From Actinomycetes bacterium (GTDB taxonomy: Bacteria; Actinomycetota; Humimicrobiia; JAHJRV01): a stretch of 7,859 nucleotides of DNA. The stretch spans positions 1-7,859 of the forward strand of contig JAUWOM010000048.1 of assembly GCA_030612085.1 (NCBI GenBank). The letters run 5' to 3'. The notes beneath the pieces were generated by a model. It was not told the origin of the DNA and ran no database searches. It saw only the letters and a list, made by a program, of their open reading frames with translations. Below, one piece after another: positions 1-6,462 of this stretch (position 1 is its first letter; each line of letters begins with the position of its first letter). A program made the position numbers and the translations under genes.

Positions 1-2547
1 AGTCTTATTTTCTGTAAGAATTTTTATGCTCGAGAATGCGTATTTATTAGGTGATTTGCAATTAAATGATAAAAACAACTCAAATACTACAGCGATAGTA
101 AATGCAACAGTCCTGGCTATTTCAAGTGTGCTATGTTTGTAAAACCAGATAAATGCCCCAAGTGAAGCAATAGCAGCAATAATTGCAGCTGCCACGATAT
201 GTAATCCCATTCCGTGATAAATTGGTTCACTTGGATCTCTTGGCTTCTGTTTCATTAAGTCTGGTTCTGGTTTATCCATTCCGAGAGCAAGAGCTGGTAA
301 GCTGTCTGTTACAAGATTTATCCATAAGATTTGAACCGCTAGAAGAGGAGGTGGAAATTTCATAATACTTGCAAAAAAAATAATCAAAATTTCATCAAAG
401 TTTGCAGATAGAAGTAGTCTTATAAACTTTCTGATATTATTAAAAATTCCTCTTCCCTCTTCTATAGCTGAGACTATAGTTGCATAATTGTCATCAGCCA
501 AAATCATATCAGCAGCTTCCCTGGTAACATCTGAACCTCTTATTCCCATAGCTATACCAACATCAGATTTTTTAACAGAAGGAGCATCGTTTATACCATC
601 TCCAGTCATGGCTACAATTTCACCATCTTTTTTAAGTGATTTAATTATTCTTAATTTATGTTCAGGAGATACTCTTGCAAAGACTGAAACTTCTTTTATA
701 ACTCGATTCAATTCCTCATCACTAATATCTTCTAAGTCCATTCCAGTTAGAGACTTTCCAGCATCTTTTTCTTTCATTATACCTGTTTCAATTGCAATAG
801 CCTCAGCTGTAAGTTGATGATCACCTGTAACAACTATTGTTCTAATTCCAGCATCCCTGGCTTTTTTTACTGCATCTTTGACCTCTATTCTTGGAGGATC
901 TACTATACCCACTAAACCAATGAAAATCATATCTTTTTCTATATCTTCCTTGTTATAATAGTTTTCAAGAGGTTTGTAGGCTATTGCTAGAATCCTTAAA
1001 GCTCTATTTGCCATATTTATGACAGCTTCAAGAATATCTTTTTTATCTTTTAGATTTAAATCATCAATTCCAGATTTTTTGTAGAATTTTTTACAAATAT
1101 TAAGAACTCTTTCAGGTGCTCCCTTTGTGAATGCAAAAAATTTATTATCACTTTGATTAATAGTGGTCATCATTTTTCTTACAGAGTCGAATGGAATTTC
1201 ATCAATCCTGGAAAAGTTTTTACTTAGGTGTTCAATATCAAATCCAGCCTTTGAAGAAAGAACAGTCAAAGCTATCTCCGTAGGTTCACCACTTGTAAAA
1301 TAATTACCCTTTTTATCTAATTTTAAAGTTGAATCGTTGCAGAGAGTTCCCGCTTTTATTAATAAGTTCAGAAGCTTATTATTCAGTAGGTTTATCTTTT
1401 GATCATTAATTTTAAATTCACCTTCGGGGATGTACCCTTCACCTGTAACATTAATATTAGTACCATCTATCCATATTTCTCTAACTGTCATCTCATTTCT
1501 TGTAATTGTTCCAGTTTTATCTGTACAAATAATTGTAGAGCTTCCAAGAGTTTCAACAGAGGATAATCTTCTAATAATAGAGTTTCTTTTTACCATTCTC
1601 CTAACTCCCAGAGCAAGTGTTATAGTAACAACTGCTGGTAATCCCTCTGGAACTGCAGAAACAGCTAATCCTATTACTGTTAATATAATTTCATTTATTT
1701 CTATTATATTTCCAATAGCTTTATATTCTATGATTTCAGTAACTGCCACTATTGTGCAAAGGATAAGTACAATAATTCCAAGTTGTCTCCCAAATCTATT
1801 AAGTTTCTTTTGAAGAGGAGTAAATTCTTTTTTCTCTTTTTGTATACTTCCAGCAATCTTACCAACTTCAGTATTCATTCCGGTTTCAGTTACAACAGCT
1901 TTTCCCCTTCCATAGGTTACATAAGTGGAAGAAAAAGCCATATTTTTTCTATCAACAAGAGTGATTTTCTCATCCAATAATAAAGTGTAGTCTTTCTCAA
2001 CTGGAACAGACTCTCCAGTAAGAATAGCTTCATCAATTTGTAAATTAGAAGAATCTATTAATCTACAATCAGCTGGTATTTTATTCCCCGCTTTTAATAT
2101 TATAATATCTCCAGGTACTATATCTTTTGATGGAATTGTTTTTTCAAAACCATCTCTTAAAACTGTTGTTATAGGAGCAGAAAGCTTTTTTAATGCCTTT
2201 AGTGATTCTTCTGCTTTAAATTCCTGATATGTTCCTAAAACAGCATTTATAAGCAGGATAACTCCAATAGCAATTGCTTCAATATTCTCTCCCAGATAAA
2301 TTGAAAAAATTGTTGCTAATATAAGAATAAGGATAAGAAAACTCTTAAACTGCTCAATAAAAATACCAAAAAGCGTTCTTCTTCTTGCCTCTTTTAATTC
2401 GTTAAAACCAAACTCTTTTATTCTTTTAGAAGCTTCATCAGTAGTTAAACCGTTTGAGCTGGTTCCCAATTTATTGAATATTTCTCTTATTGGTAGACTG
2501 TGCCAATATTTCGTTGTTTTTTTAATTTCTTCCTTTTTATTTTTCAA
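1..2547 (-). CDS. P2A-type (SERCA-like) Ca2+-transporting P-type ATPase, C-terminus cut by window edge
   Basis: An inner-membrane pump that probably exports Ca2+ from the cytoplasm using ATP. The minus frame is open for 849 codons and runs off the window. By residue: cation-ATPase N-terminal domain (about 15-60), M1/M2 (about 66-110), actuator domain with TGES (177-180), M3 (about 255-272), M4 with PEGLP (E301), phosphorylation motif DKTGT (D343), KGAPE in the nucleotide domain (K475), DPPR, and TGDGINDAP (648-656). Residues matching SERCA Ca2+ sites are present: E301, N716 and E719 (M5), N744, T747 and D748 (M6, NLVTD), E823 (M8). Bacterial relatives are about 880-910 residues, so only M9/M10 should be missing. 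The start is TTG at 2547-2545: an in-frame TAG lies five codons upstream and no earlier start fits. The ribosome-binding site is weak (AAGTGGG-like). DKTGT is followed by ITRNEM, where TxN usually has Gln. Divergent from enolase. The family call is secure; Ca2+ specificity is inferred from residues. Confidence 0.95.
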   Translation of the reverse strand, partial: MKNKKEEIKKTTKYWHSLPIREIFNKLGTSSNGLTTDEASKRIKEFGFNELKEARRRTLFGIFIEQFKSFLILILILATIFSIYLGENIEAIAIGVILLINAVLGTYQEFKAEESLKALKKLSAPITTVLRDGFEKTIPSKDIVPGDIIILKAGNKIPADCRLIDSSNLQIDEAILTGESVPVEKDYTLLLDEKITLVDRKNMAFSSTYVTYGRGKAVVTETGMNTEVGKIAGSIQKEKKEFTPLQKKLNRFGRQLGIIVLILCTIVAVTEIIEYKAIGNIIEINEIILTVIGLAVSAVPEGLPAVVTITLALGVRRMVKRNSIIRRLSSVETLGSSTIICTDKTGTITRNEMTVREIWIDGTNINVTGEGYIPEGEFKINDQKINLLNNKLLNLLIKAGTLCNDSTLKLDKKGNYFTSGEPTEIALTVLSSKAGFDIEHLSKNFSRIDEIPFDSVRKMMTTINQSDNKFFAFTKGAPERVLNICKKFYKKSGIDDLNLKDKKDILEAVINMANRALRILAIAYKPLENYYNKEDIEKDMIFIGLVGIVDPPRIEVKDAVKKARDAGIRTIVVTGDHQLTAEAIAIETGIMKEKDAGKSLTGMDLEDISDEELNRVIKEVSVFARVSPEHKLRIIKSLKKDGEIVAMTGDGINDAPSVKKSDVGIAMGIRGSDVTREAADMILADDNYATIVSAIEEGRGIFNNIRKFIRLLLSANFDEILIIFFASIMKFPPPLLAVQILWINLVTDSLPALALGMDKPEPDLMKQKPRDPSEPIYHGMGLHIVAAAIIAAIASLGAFIWFYKHSTLEIARTVAFTIAVVFELFLSFNCKSPNKYAFSSIKILTENKT

Positions 2548-2622
2548 TTTTACCCACTTCTATTAAAATTTAAAATTAAATAAAAATTTGTCACCGTATG
2601 TTAATATTATTTGTTTATGTGT

Positions 2623-2652
2623 ATTATAAACGAGTTAGGTTAACACTTTTAA
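2623..2652 (-). promoter_or_regulatory. Putative sigma70-type promoter of the Ca2+ ATPase gene
   Basis: On the minus strand a perfect TATAAT (2628-2623) is preceded, after 18 bases, by TTAAAA, a weak -35 match. Transcription would start near 2616 and give a leader of about 70 bases. Perfect -10 hexamers arise by chance in such AT-rich DNA, so the support is positional: it is the best match within 100 bases of the TTG start. Confidence 0.4.
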
Positions 2653-2683
2653 TATTTTATTATTTAAATACTTAATATTATTT

Positions 2684-2760
2684 TGTCATCCCTTCGCTCT
2701 GCTCAGGACGGTGTCTGAGCACATTCGCTAAGCTTGTCCTGAGCGTTAGCGAAGGATCTC
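2684..2760 (+). repeat. Palindromic repeat element, copy A (TGTC-ATCC...GGAT-CTC)
   Basis: The element starts TGTCATCC and ends GGATCTC. It folds on itself: AT, CC and TTCGCT (2688-2698, with C2690 bulged) pair with AGCGAA, GG and AT (2748-2757). After a small internal loop, GCTCAGGAC (2701-2709) pairs perfectly with GTCCTGAGC (2736-2744), leaving a 26-base loop. That is about 19 base pairs. It is non-coding, G+C-rich against an AT-rich background, and resembles REP-type dispersed repeats. From memory, TGTCAT...GCGAAGGATCTC-like repeats are common in environmental bacterial genomes; I could not verify this. Confidence 0.75.
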
Positions 2761-2820
2761 CTTTCAGGGCAGGCTCTGAGCGAAGCGAATGGACCTAGTA
2801 CAGGCTCTGCGAAGAATCTT
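2761..2820 (+). repeat. Partial or rearranged repeat element, copy B
   Basis: This directly abuts copy A and ends in GAAGAATCTT, the same type of tail. It contains CTGAGCGAAGCGAA (2777-2790), like the core of copy A, and a 9-base direct repeat CAGGCTCTG at 2770-2778 and 2801-2809. The TGTCA head is missing. It looks like one or two truncated copies joined to copy A, formed by insertion or unequal recombination. Confidence 0.6.
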
Positions 2821-2841
2821 ATTATATTTATCTTTTTAAAA

Positions 2842-2916
2842 GGATATTCTTCAGTCGTTAAAGTTTACACTCGACCCTCGAGTGAAACGAAGGGGAAGTG
2901 CTCCTTCAGAATAACA
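2842..2916 (-). repeat. Palindromic repeat element, copy C, inverted (TGTTATTCT...AGAATATCC)
   Basis: Read on the minus strand, it starts TGTTATTCTGAAGG and ends GAAGAATATCC, the head-and-tail plan of copy A in the opposite orientation. The outer arms TATTCT (2845-2850) and AGAATA (2908-2913) are complementary. Inside, CACTCGA (2868-2874) and TCGAGTG (2878-2884) form a perfect 7-bp stem with a CCC loop, extended by GTTT/AAAC (2863-2866/2885-2888) past one bulged A. No T-run follows, so a terminator role is unlikely. Confidence 0.65.
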
Positions 2917-2985
2917 AATACTTTTATTACATTACATTACTTTTTCAAATAGCAAACTGTAAACTTATCTCGTATATAGTACTGT

Positions 2986-2999
2986 TTATGTTAACATAA
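2986..2999. promoter_or_regulatory. Perfect 14-bp palindrome, possible operator
   Basis: TTATGTTAACATAA is exactly self-complementary. A related half, TATGTTAATATT, lies at 2597-2608 in the ATPase leader. A perfect dyad of this size in a divergent intergenic region suits a dimeric regulator, but AT-rich DNA also yields such dyads by chance. No regulator can be named. Confidence 0.3.
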
Positions 3000-3088
3000 T
3001 GGATAAAATTGTATCAAATAAATTGATGTGGAGAGAAGACGAGCCAGATCCTGAGTTTTCATTGCCAGCAATAATAATATACTTGTGA
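2999..3088 (+). other. Doubtful 29-codon ORF (MDKIVSNKLMWREDEPDPEF...)
   Basis: An ATG-to-TGA frame of 29 codons in the gap before enolase. It has no Shine-Dalgarno, and its ATG overlaps the 14-bp palindrome. The bases around 3028-3070 are richer in G+C than the neighbourhood and give a gene-like acidic, proline-containing stretch, so it might be a remnant of a decayed gene. I do not recognise it. Most likely it is not expressed. Confidence 0.15.
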
Positions 3089-3110
3089 GATAAAAATATT
3101 AATTTATAAT
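3083..3110 (+). promoter_or_regulatory. Putative promoter of enolase (TTGTGA-16-TATAAT)
   Basis: TTGTGA (3083-3088) is followed after 16 bases by a perfect TATAAT (3105-3110). This would give a leader of about 180 bases. A second TATAAT at 3142-3147 has no clear -35 at the proper distance. The -10 overlaps an AT-only inverted repeat (3093-3101 with 3107-3115). Confidence 0.4.
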
Positions 3111-3235
3111 ATTTTATTAATCCTGAAAAATGAAAATAGTTTATAATAAAATTTAGTTTGATTGTTAATAAAGAGTGAGATTAGATATTCACTAAGCTAT
3201 TGTGGATATATTTATAAGAGATTTTCAAAAAATTT

Positions 3236-3298
3236 AAAAGGAGGATGAACTCTTCAGCTCACTTTAGAAATTAGTTGAGCTTATCTTTAAATTATATT
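3236..3298 (+). promoter_or_regulatory. Enolase leader: displaced Shine-Dalgarno, 9-codon in-frame ORF, hairpin
   Basis: A strong Shine-Dalgarno (AAAAGGAGG, 3236-3244) directly touches an ATG (3245) that opens a 9-codon ORF, MNSSAHFRN, ending in TAG at 3272-3274, in the same frame as enolase. The likely enolase ATG at 3299 lies 54 bases past the Shine-Dalgarno and has none of its own. Between them AGCTC-ACT (3256-3263) pairs with AGT-T-GAGCT (3273-3281), an 8-bp stem with one bulge and a 9-base loop that includes the TAG. This could be a translational control leader or an accidental arrangement. No known riboswitch or T-box motif was recognised. Confidence 0.4.
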
Positions 3299-4603
3299 AT
3301 GAAAAAATCATGTTTAATAAAGGAAATTAAAGCTAGAGAGATACTCGATTCTCGGGGGAATCCCACTATTGAGGTTGATACAATACTTAGAAGTGGTGAT
3401 ATAGGAAGAGCAGCAGTTCCGTCAGGAGCATCAACTGGTGTTTATGAAGCATTGGAACTTAGAGATGGGGATGAGAAAAGATATAACGGAAAAGGTGTTT
3501 TAAAAGCTGTAAAAAATATAAATGAGATAATATCAATAGTCATTTTAGGAATGGATGCAACTAATCAAAAAGAAATTGACAGGAAACTAATTGAAGCAGA
3601 TGGAACAGAAAATAAAAAGAATTATGGAGCAAATGCTATATTAGGAGTTTCCATGTCTGTAGCTAAAGCAGCTGCAAAGTTTCATAATATATCCTTATAT
3701 CGGTATCTTAATAAAAGTTTTAAGATGGGGGAATTTAATATTTTACCAGTCCCTTTAATGAATATATTAAATGGAGGAAAACATGCAGATAATACTGTTG
3801 ATATGCAAGAGTTTATGATTGTGCCAGTAAATGTAAACTCTTTTAAAGAATCTTTAAGAATGGGATCTGAAATATTCTGGACCTTAAAAGATATTCTTAA
3901 AAATGATGGATTTTCAACTTCAGTAGGTGATGAGGGAGGGTTTGCTCCAGATTTAAAAACAAATGAAGAAGCAATTTTATATATCTTAAAAGCAATAGAA
4001 AAAGCTGGATACAAAGCTGCCGATGATGTTTTTATTGCACTTGATCCAGCAGCATCAGAATTTTATAAGGATGGATATTATGTGTTAGAAGGAGAAGGAA
4101 AAACTCTCAACTCAGATGAAATGATTATGTATTACAAAAGTTTGGCTAAAAGATATCCGATTATCTCCATAGAAGATGGACTTGAACAAGAAGATTGGGA
4201 TGGGTGGACTAAACTTACAAAAGAGATTGGAAAAAATATACAGTTGGTAGGAGATGATTTATTCGTAACAAATACTCATCGTCTAAAGACTGGGATTGAG
4301 AAAAAATCTGCAAATTCAATATTAATAAAAATAAACCAGATTGGCACTTTAACTGAAACAATTGATGCTATTAGATTAGCAAAAAAAAATAATTATACCA
4401 CTGTTATTTCCCATCGCTCTGGTGAAACTGAAGATACTACGATAGCTCATTTAGCTGTAGCAACAAATTCAGGCCAAATAAAAGCAGGAGCCCCATCTAG
4501 AACTGATAGAATTGCTAAATATAATGAGTTGCTAAGAATTGAAGAGGAACTAGGAAAGTCAGCAAGGTTTATAGGCAAAAAAACTTTCTCAAAATTTGAA
4601 TAA
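3299..4603 (+). CDS. eno: Enolase (phosphopyruvate hydratase)
   Basis: Cytoplasmic enzyme that interconverts 2-phosphoglycerate and phosphoenolpyruvate in glycolysis and gluconeogenesis; it needs Mg2+. The 434 residues match the usual 420-435. The N-terminal domain opens with AREILDSRGNPT (12-23) and has the mobile loop SGASTG (42-47). Barrel-domain active-site residues are all present: H162 and E171 in GGKHADNTVDMQEF, E212 in GDEGGFAP, metal ligands D249, E292 (SIEDGL) and D319 (GDDLFVTN), catalytic K344 (ILIKINQIG), H372-R373-S374 (SHRSGETED) and K395 (KAGAPSR). I chose ATG 3299 because it places the conserved AREILDSRG at the usual distance. TTG 3275 would add eight atypical residues and sits inside a hairpin. 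No Shine-Dalgarno is adjacent to ATG 3299, which is odd. The cysteine desulfurase gene follows after 50 bases with no visible terminator, so the two are probably co-transcribed. Confidence 0.97.
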   Translation: MKKSCLIKEIKAREILDSRGNPTIEVDTILRSGDIGRAAVPSGASTGVYEALELRDGDEKRYNGKGVLKAVKNINEIISIVILGMDATNQKEIDRKLIEADGTENKKNYGANAILGVSMSVAKAAAKFHNISLYRYLNKSFKMGEFNILPVPLMNILNGGKHADNTVDMQEFMIVPVNVNSFKESLRMGSEIFWTLKDILKNDGFSTSVGDEGGFAPDLKTNEEAILYILKAIEKAGYKAADDVFIALDPAASEFYKDGYYVLEGEGKTLNSDEMIMYYKSLAKRYPIISIEDGLEQEDWDGWTKLTKEIGKNIQLVGDDLFVTNTHRLKTGIEKKSANSILIKINQIGTLTETIDAIRLAKKNNYTTVISHRSGETEDTTIAHLAVATNSGQIKAGAPSRTDRIAKYNELLRIEEELGKSARFIGKKTFSKFE

Positions 4604-4634
4604 TTTTTATAATTAATAAATTAAACTATATTTT

Positions 4635-4639
4635 GGAGG
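4635..4639 (+). promoter_or_regulatory. Ribosome-binding site of the cysteine desulfurase gene, long spacing
   Basis: GGAGG is 14 bases before the ATG at 4654, longer than the usual 5-10. An in-frame TAA lies two codons upstream of the ATG and no alternative start is nearer to the Shine-Dalgarno, so the ATG stands and the spacing is simply unusual. Confidence 0.6.
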
Positions 4640-4653
4640 TAAATTAATTAAGA

Positions 4654-5817
4654 ATGGATAGGATATATTTTGACCATTCAGCAACAACACAGGTTCTTCC
4701 TGAAGTTCTTGAGACTATGTTACCATGCTTCACAAAATTTTATGGAAATGCCTCAGAACCTCATACGCCAGGAAATGAAGCATTTGAACTGCTTCTAAAA
4801 TCAAGAGATACAATAGCCAGTGTAATAAATGCAAAACCTGAGGAGATAATATTTACATCAGGTGGAACAGAAAGTGATAACCTGGCTATTAAGGGAGTTG
4901 CTGAAGCTTACAAGAAAAAAGGTAATCACATAATAACATCTTCTATTGAACACCCAGCAGTTGGAAATACATGTAAATATTTGGAGAAAGTTGGATATGA
5001 TGTAACCTATATTCCAGTAGATAAAAATGGAGTGGTTAATCCTAAAGATGTTGAGAATGCAATAAATAGCAAAACTACATTGATTAGTATAATGCATGCA
5101 AACAATGTTGTTGGGAGTATACAGCCAATAGAGGAAATTGGAGAAATTGCTAAAAAAAGAGGAATTATATTTCATACTGATGCAGTGCAATCTTTTGGTA
5201 CCTTAAAAATAGATATTGAGAAGTTAAATGTTGATTTATTATCAATGTCATCTCATAAACTTCATGGACCTAAGGGAGTTGGGGCTTTGTATAAAAGAAA
5301 AAGAGTGAAAATTACTCCTCTTATGCATGGAGGAGAACACGAGAGAGGAAAAAGAGCAGGAACAGAGAATATTCCAGGAATTGTAGGATTTGCAAAAGCA
5401 GTAGAAATTGCTATAAGTGAAATTGATGAAAAAGCTAAGAAATTAAAGGAACTTAGAGAATATCTTGTTAAGGGTGTGTTGGAAGAAATTGATGATGTTA
5501 TATATTTAGGACATCCAGAAAACAGACTTCCAGGACATGTAAGTTTTGCTATTAAATATGTAGAGGGTGAATCAATAGTTTTAGGTTTAGATAATAAGAG
5601 AGTAGCCATTTCAAGTGGTTCAGCCTGTGCTTCTATGAAATTGGAGCCATCTCATGTTTTATTAGCAATGGGAATTGCACCTGAAATAGCACAAGGTTCA
5701 ATAAGAATCTCTATGGGCAGAGGTAATACAGAAGAGGAAGTAAATTACTTTTTGGAGGTCCTACCCCCTATTGTTAAAAGACTAAGAGAGATGTCACCAC
5801 TTTATCCAGGTAAGTAA
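4654..5817 (+). CDS. nifS: Cysteine desulfurase, group I NifS/IscS family
   Basis: PLP-dependent class V aminotransferase-fold enzyme that takes sulfur from L-cysteine as an enzyme persulfide and releases alanine, supplying Fe-S cluster assembly and possibly thiolated cofactors or tRNA. The 387 residues are typical. The start IYFDHSATT is the family signature. Visible PLP-site residues: GGTES (70-74), H100 (SSIEHPAV, stacks on PLP), D176 and Q179 (HTDAVQS), and Schiff-base K202 (SSHKLHGPKG). AGTENIPGIVGF (235-246) is conserved. The catalytic cysteine is C325 in SSGSACAS within the long mobile loop that defines group I. It ends with RISMGRGNTEEE. It lies 50 bases after enolase. No scaffold gene (iscU/nifU) or iscR follows, so NifS versus IscS cannot be decided and the symbol is provisional. 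A supply role for Fe-S enzymes such as the downstream CO dehydrogenase is inference. Confidence 0.95.
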   Translation: MDRIYFDHSATTQVLPEVLETMLPCFTKFYGNASEPHTPGNEAFELLLKSRDTIASVINAKPEEIIFTSGGTESDNLAIKGVAEAYKKKGNHIITSSIEHPAVGNTCKYLEKVGYDVTYIPVDKNGVVNPKDVENAINSKTTLISIMHANNVVGSIQPIEEIGEIAKKRGIIFHTDAVQSFGTLKIDIEKLNVDLLSMSSHKLHGPKGVGALYKRKRVKITPLMHGGEHERGKRAGTENIPGIVGFAKAVEIAISEIDEKAKKLKELREYLVKGVLEEIDDVIYLGHPENRLPGHVSFAIKYVEGESIVLGLDNKRVAISSGSACASMKLEPSHVLLAMGIAPEIAQGSIRISMGRGNTEEEVNYFLEVLPPIVKRLREMSPLYPGK

Positions 5818-5831
5818 ATGGTGGTCAGGTC

Positions 5832-5860
5832 TTGAAATATGACAAAAATTTAACTAATAA
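5832..5860 (+). promoter_or_regulatory. Possible promoter upstream of nrdR (TTGAAA-17-TAATAA)
   Basis: TTGAAA (5832-5837) is separated by 17 bases from TAATAA (5855-5860) in the 175-base gap between the desulfurase and nrdR. The gap length suits a separate promoter. The -10 matches at only four of six positions and the DNA is AT-rich, so this is weak. Confidence 0.3.
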
Positions 5861-5883
5861 AAAATTAGAAGCTTCAAGTATAC

Positions 5884-5912
5884 TTTCTCCCCGCACCTAG
5901 GTTGAGGGAAGG
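5884..5912. repeat. Imperfect palindrome centred on CCTAGG
   Basis: A central ACCTAGGT is flanked by TCCC and GGGA arms (around 5888-5908), with mismatches between. It is richer in G+C than the rest of the spacer and may be a decayed member of another dispersed palindromic repeat family. No T-run follows, so a terminator is unlikely. Confidence 0.3.
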
Positions 5913-5992
5913 TTTTGAAAATGTCTTATAAAATATATAGCAAAGCAATAAATATAAATATAATTTTAAAGTTTTTAAAGGAGTTCTAATTT

Positions 5993-6457
5993 ATGAAATG
6001 TCCATTTTGTGAATACGAGGAAACAAAAGTGATAGATTCAAGATTAACCGAAGAAGGAGATGCTGTTAGGCGAAGGAGAGAATGTCCTTCTTGTAATAAG
6101 AGATTTACAACTTATGAAAGGAATTATGAGATTCCGATAACAGTAGTGAAAAAGAATAAAGAAACTCAACCCTTTGATAGACAAAAGCTATTAAATGGTT
6201 TGGTAAGAGCTTCTGTTAAAAGGGGAATTCCTGTGCAAAGATTAGAAGAGATAGTTGGAGACATAGAAGATGAGTTAAGAAATCAATATAAATATGAAAT
6301 AACATCAAAAGAATTAGGTGAAATTACTTTGAACAAATTAAAGGAACTGGACAAAGTTGCTTATGTGAGATTTGCATCTGTTTATAAAGAATTTGATGAT
6401 ATTAAAAAATTTACTGAAGAATTAACTGAGCTTGAAAATAAAAAAAATAAATTTTAA
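5993..6457 (+). CDS. nrdR: Transcriptional repressor NrdR
   Basis: Bacteria-specific repressor of ribonucleotide reductase genes. It binds NrdR boxes in their promoters and senses dATP/ATP. The 154 residues match the usual 150-160. The N-terminal zinc ribbon has C3-x2-C6 and C31-x2-C34 (MKCPFC, ECPSC) with the family motif VIDSR (13-17) and the basic run RRRRE (26-30). An ATP-cone follows (about 47-137), opening with ITVVKKNKETQPFDRQKL and containing the conserved YVRFASVYKEF (124-134). The Shine-Dalgarno AAAGGAG (5977-5983) is 9 bases before the ATG. The last 15 or so residues are lysine- and glutamate-rich and variable, as is common. No reductase genes and no convincing NrdR box are in this window, so its targets lie elsewhere. 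A palindromic repeat starts six bases after the stop codon. Confidence 0.97.
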   Translation: MKCPFCEYEETKVIDSRLTEEGDAVRRRRECPSCNKRFTTYERNYEIPITVVKKNKETQPFDRQKLLNGLVRASVKRGIPVQRLEEIVGDIEDELRNQYKYEITSKELGEITLNKLKELDKVAYVRFASVYKEFDDIKKFTEELTELENKKNKF

Positions 6458-6462
6458 CAATG

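Larger units (their letters stand above)
2548..3298. other. Divergent intergenic region between Ca2+ ATPase and enolase
   Basis: This 750-base stretch has no recognisable protein gene. Reading left to right it holds a putative minus-strand promoter (2623-2652), a cluster of palindromic repeat elements (2684-2916), three perfect tandem copies of ATTAC (2926-2940), a perfect 14-bp palindrome (2986-2999), a doubtful 29-codon ORF (2999-3088), a putative plus-strand promoter (3083-3110) and the enolase leader (3236-3298). The repeat cluster and the bases around 3028-3070 are clearly richer in G+C than the surroundings. Confidence 0.8.

Noticed and set aside
488..1980. Plus-strand open frames across the ATPase region (488-817, 1430-1813, 1783-1980)
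   Set aside because: They are antisense to a P-type ATPase frame that is open throughout with all family motifs. Their serine- and isoleucine-rich translations are typical of shadow frames.
2684..2916. CRISPR array or structured non-coding RNA gene
   Set aside because: There are no regularly spaced identical repeats with unique spacers. The copies are irregular, in both orientations and share only ends, which fits dispersed palindromic repeats.
2926..2940. Tandem repeat ATTAC x3
   Set aside because: Three copies of a 5-base unit are too few to distinguish from chance in AT-rich DNA, and no function is suggested.
3093..3115. AT-only inverted repeat AAAATATTA/TAATATTTT
   Set aside because: Nine A-T pairs with a 5-base loop are expected by chance at this composition and overlap a better-supported -10 element.
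3275..3298. Upstream TTG start for enolase, adding eight residues (MSLSLNYI)
   Set aside because: The TTG immediately follows an in-frame TAG, lies in a hairpin arm, has no Shine-Dalgarno at a usable distance and extends the protein beyond the usual enolase N-terminus. ATG 3299 fits better.
5854..5875. Terminator after the cysteine desulfurase (CTAAT/ATTAG hairpin and GAAGCTTC palindrome)
   Set aside because: The stems are 4-5 bp, overlap one another and lack a following T-run.
5818..5992. NrdR box upstream of nrdR (autoregulation)
   Set aside because: I saw no pair of 16-base ACACTATATATAGTGT-like sites. The AT-rich TATATAG at 5934-5940 alone is not enough.
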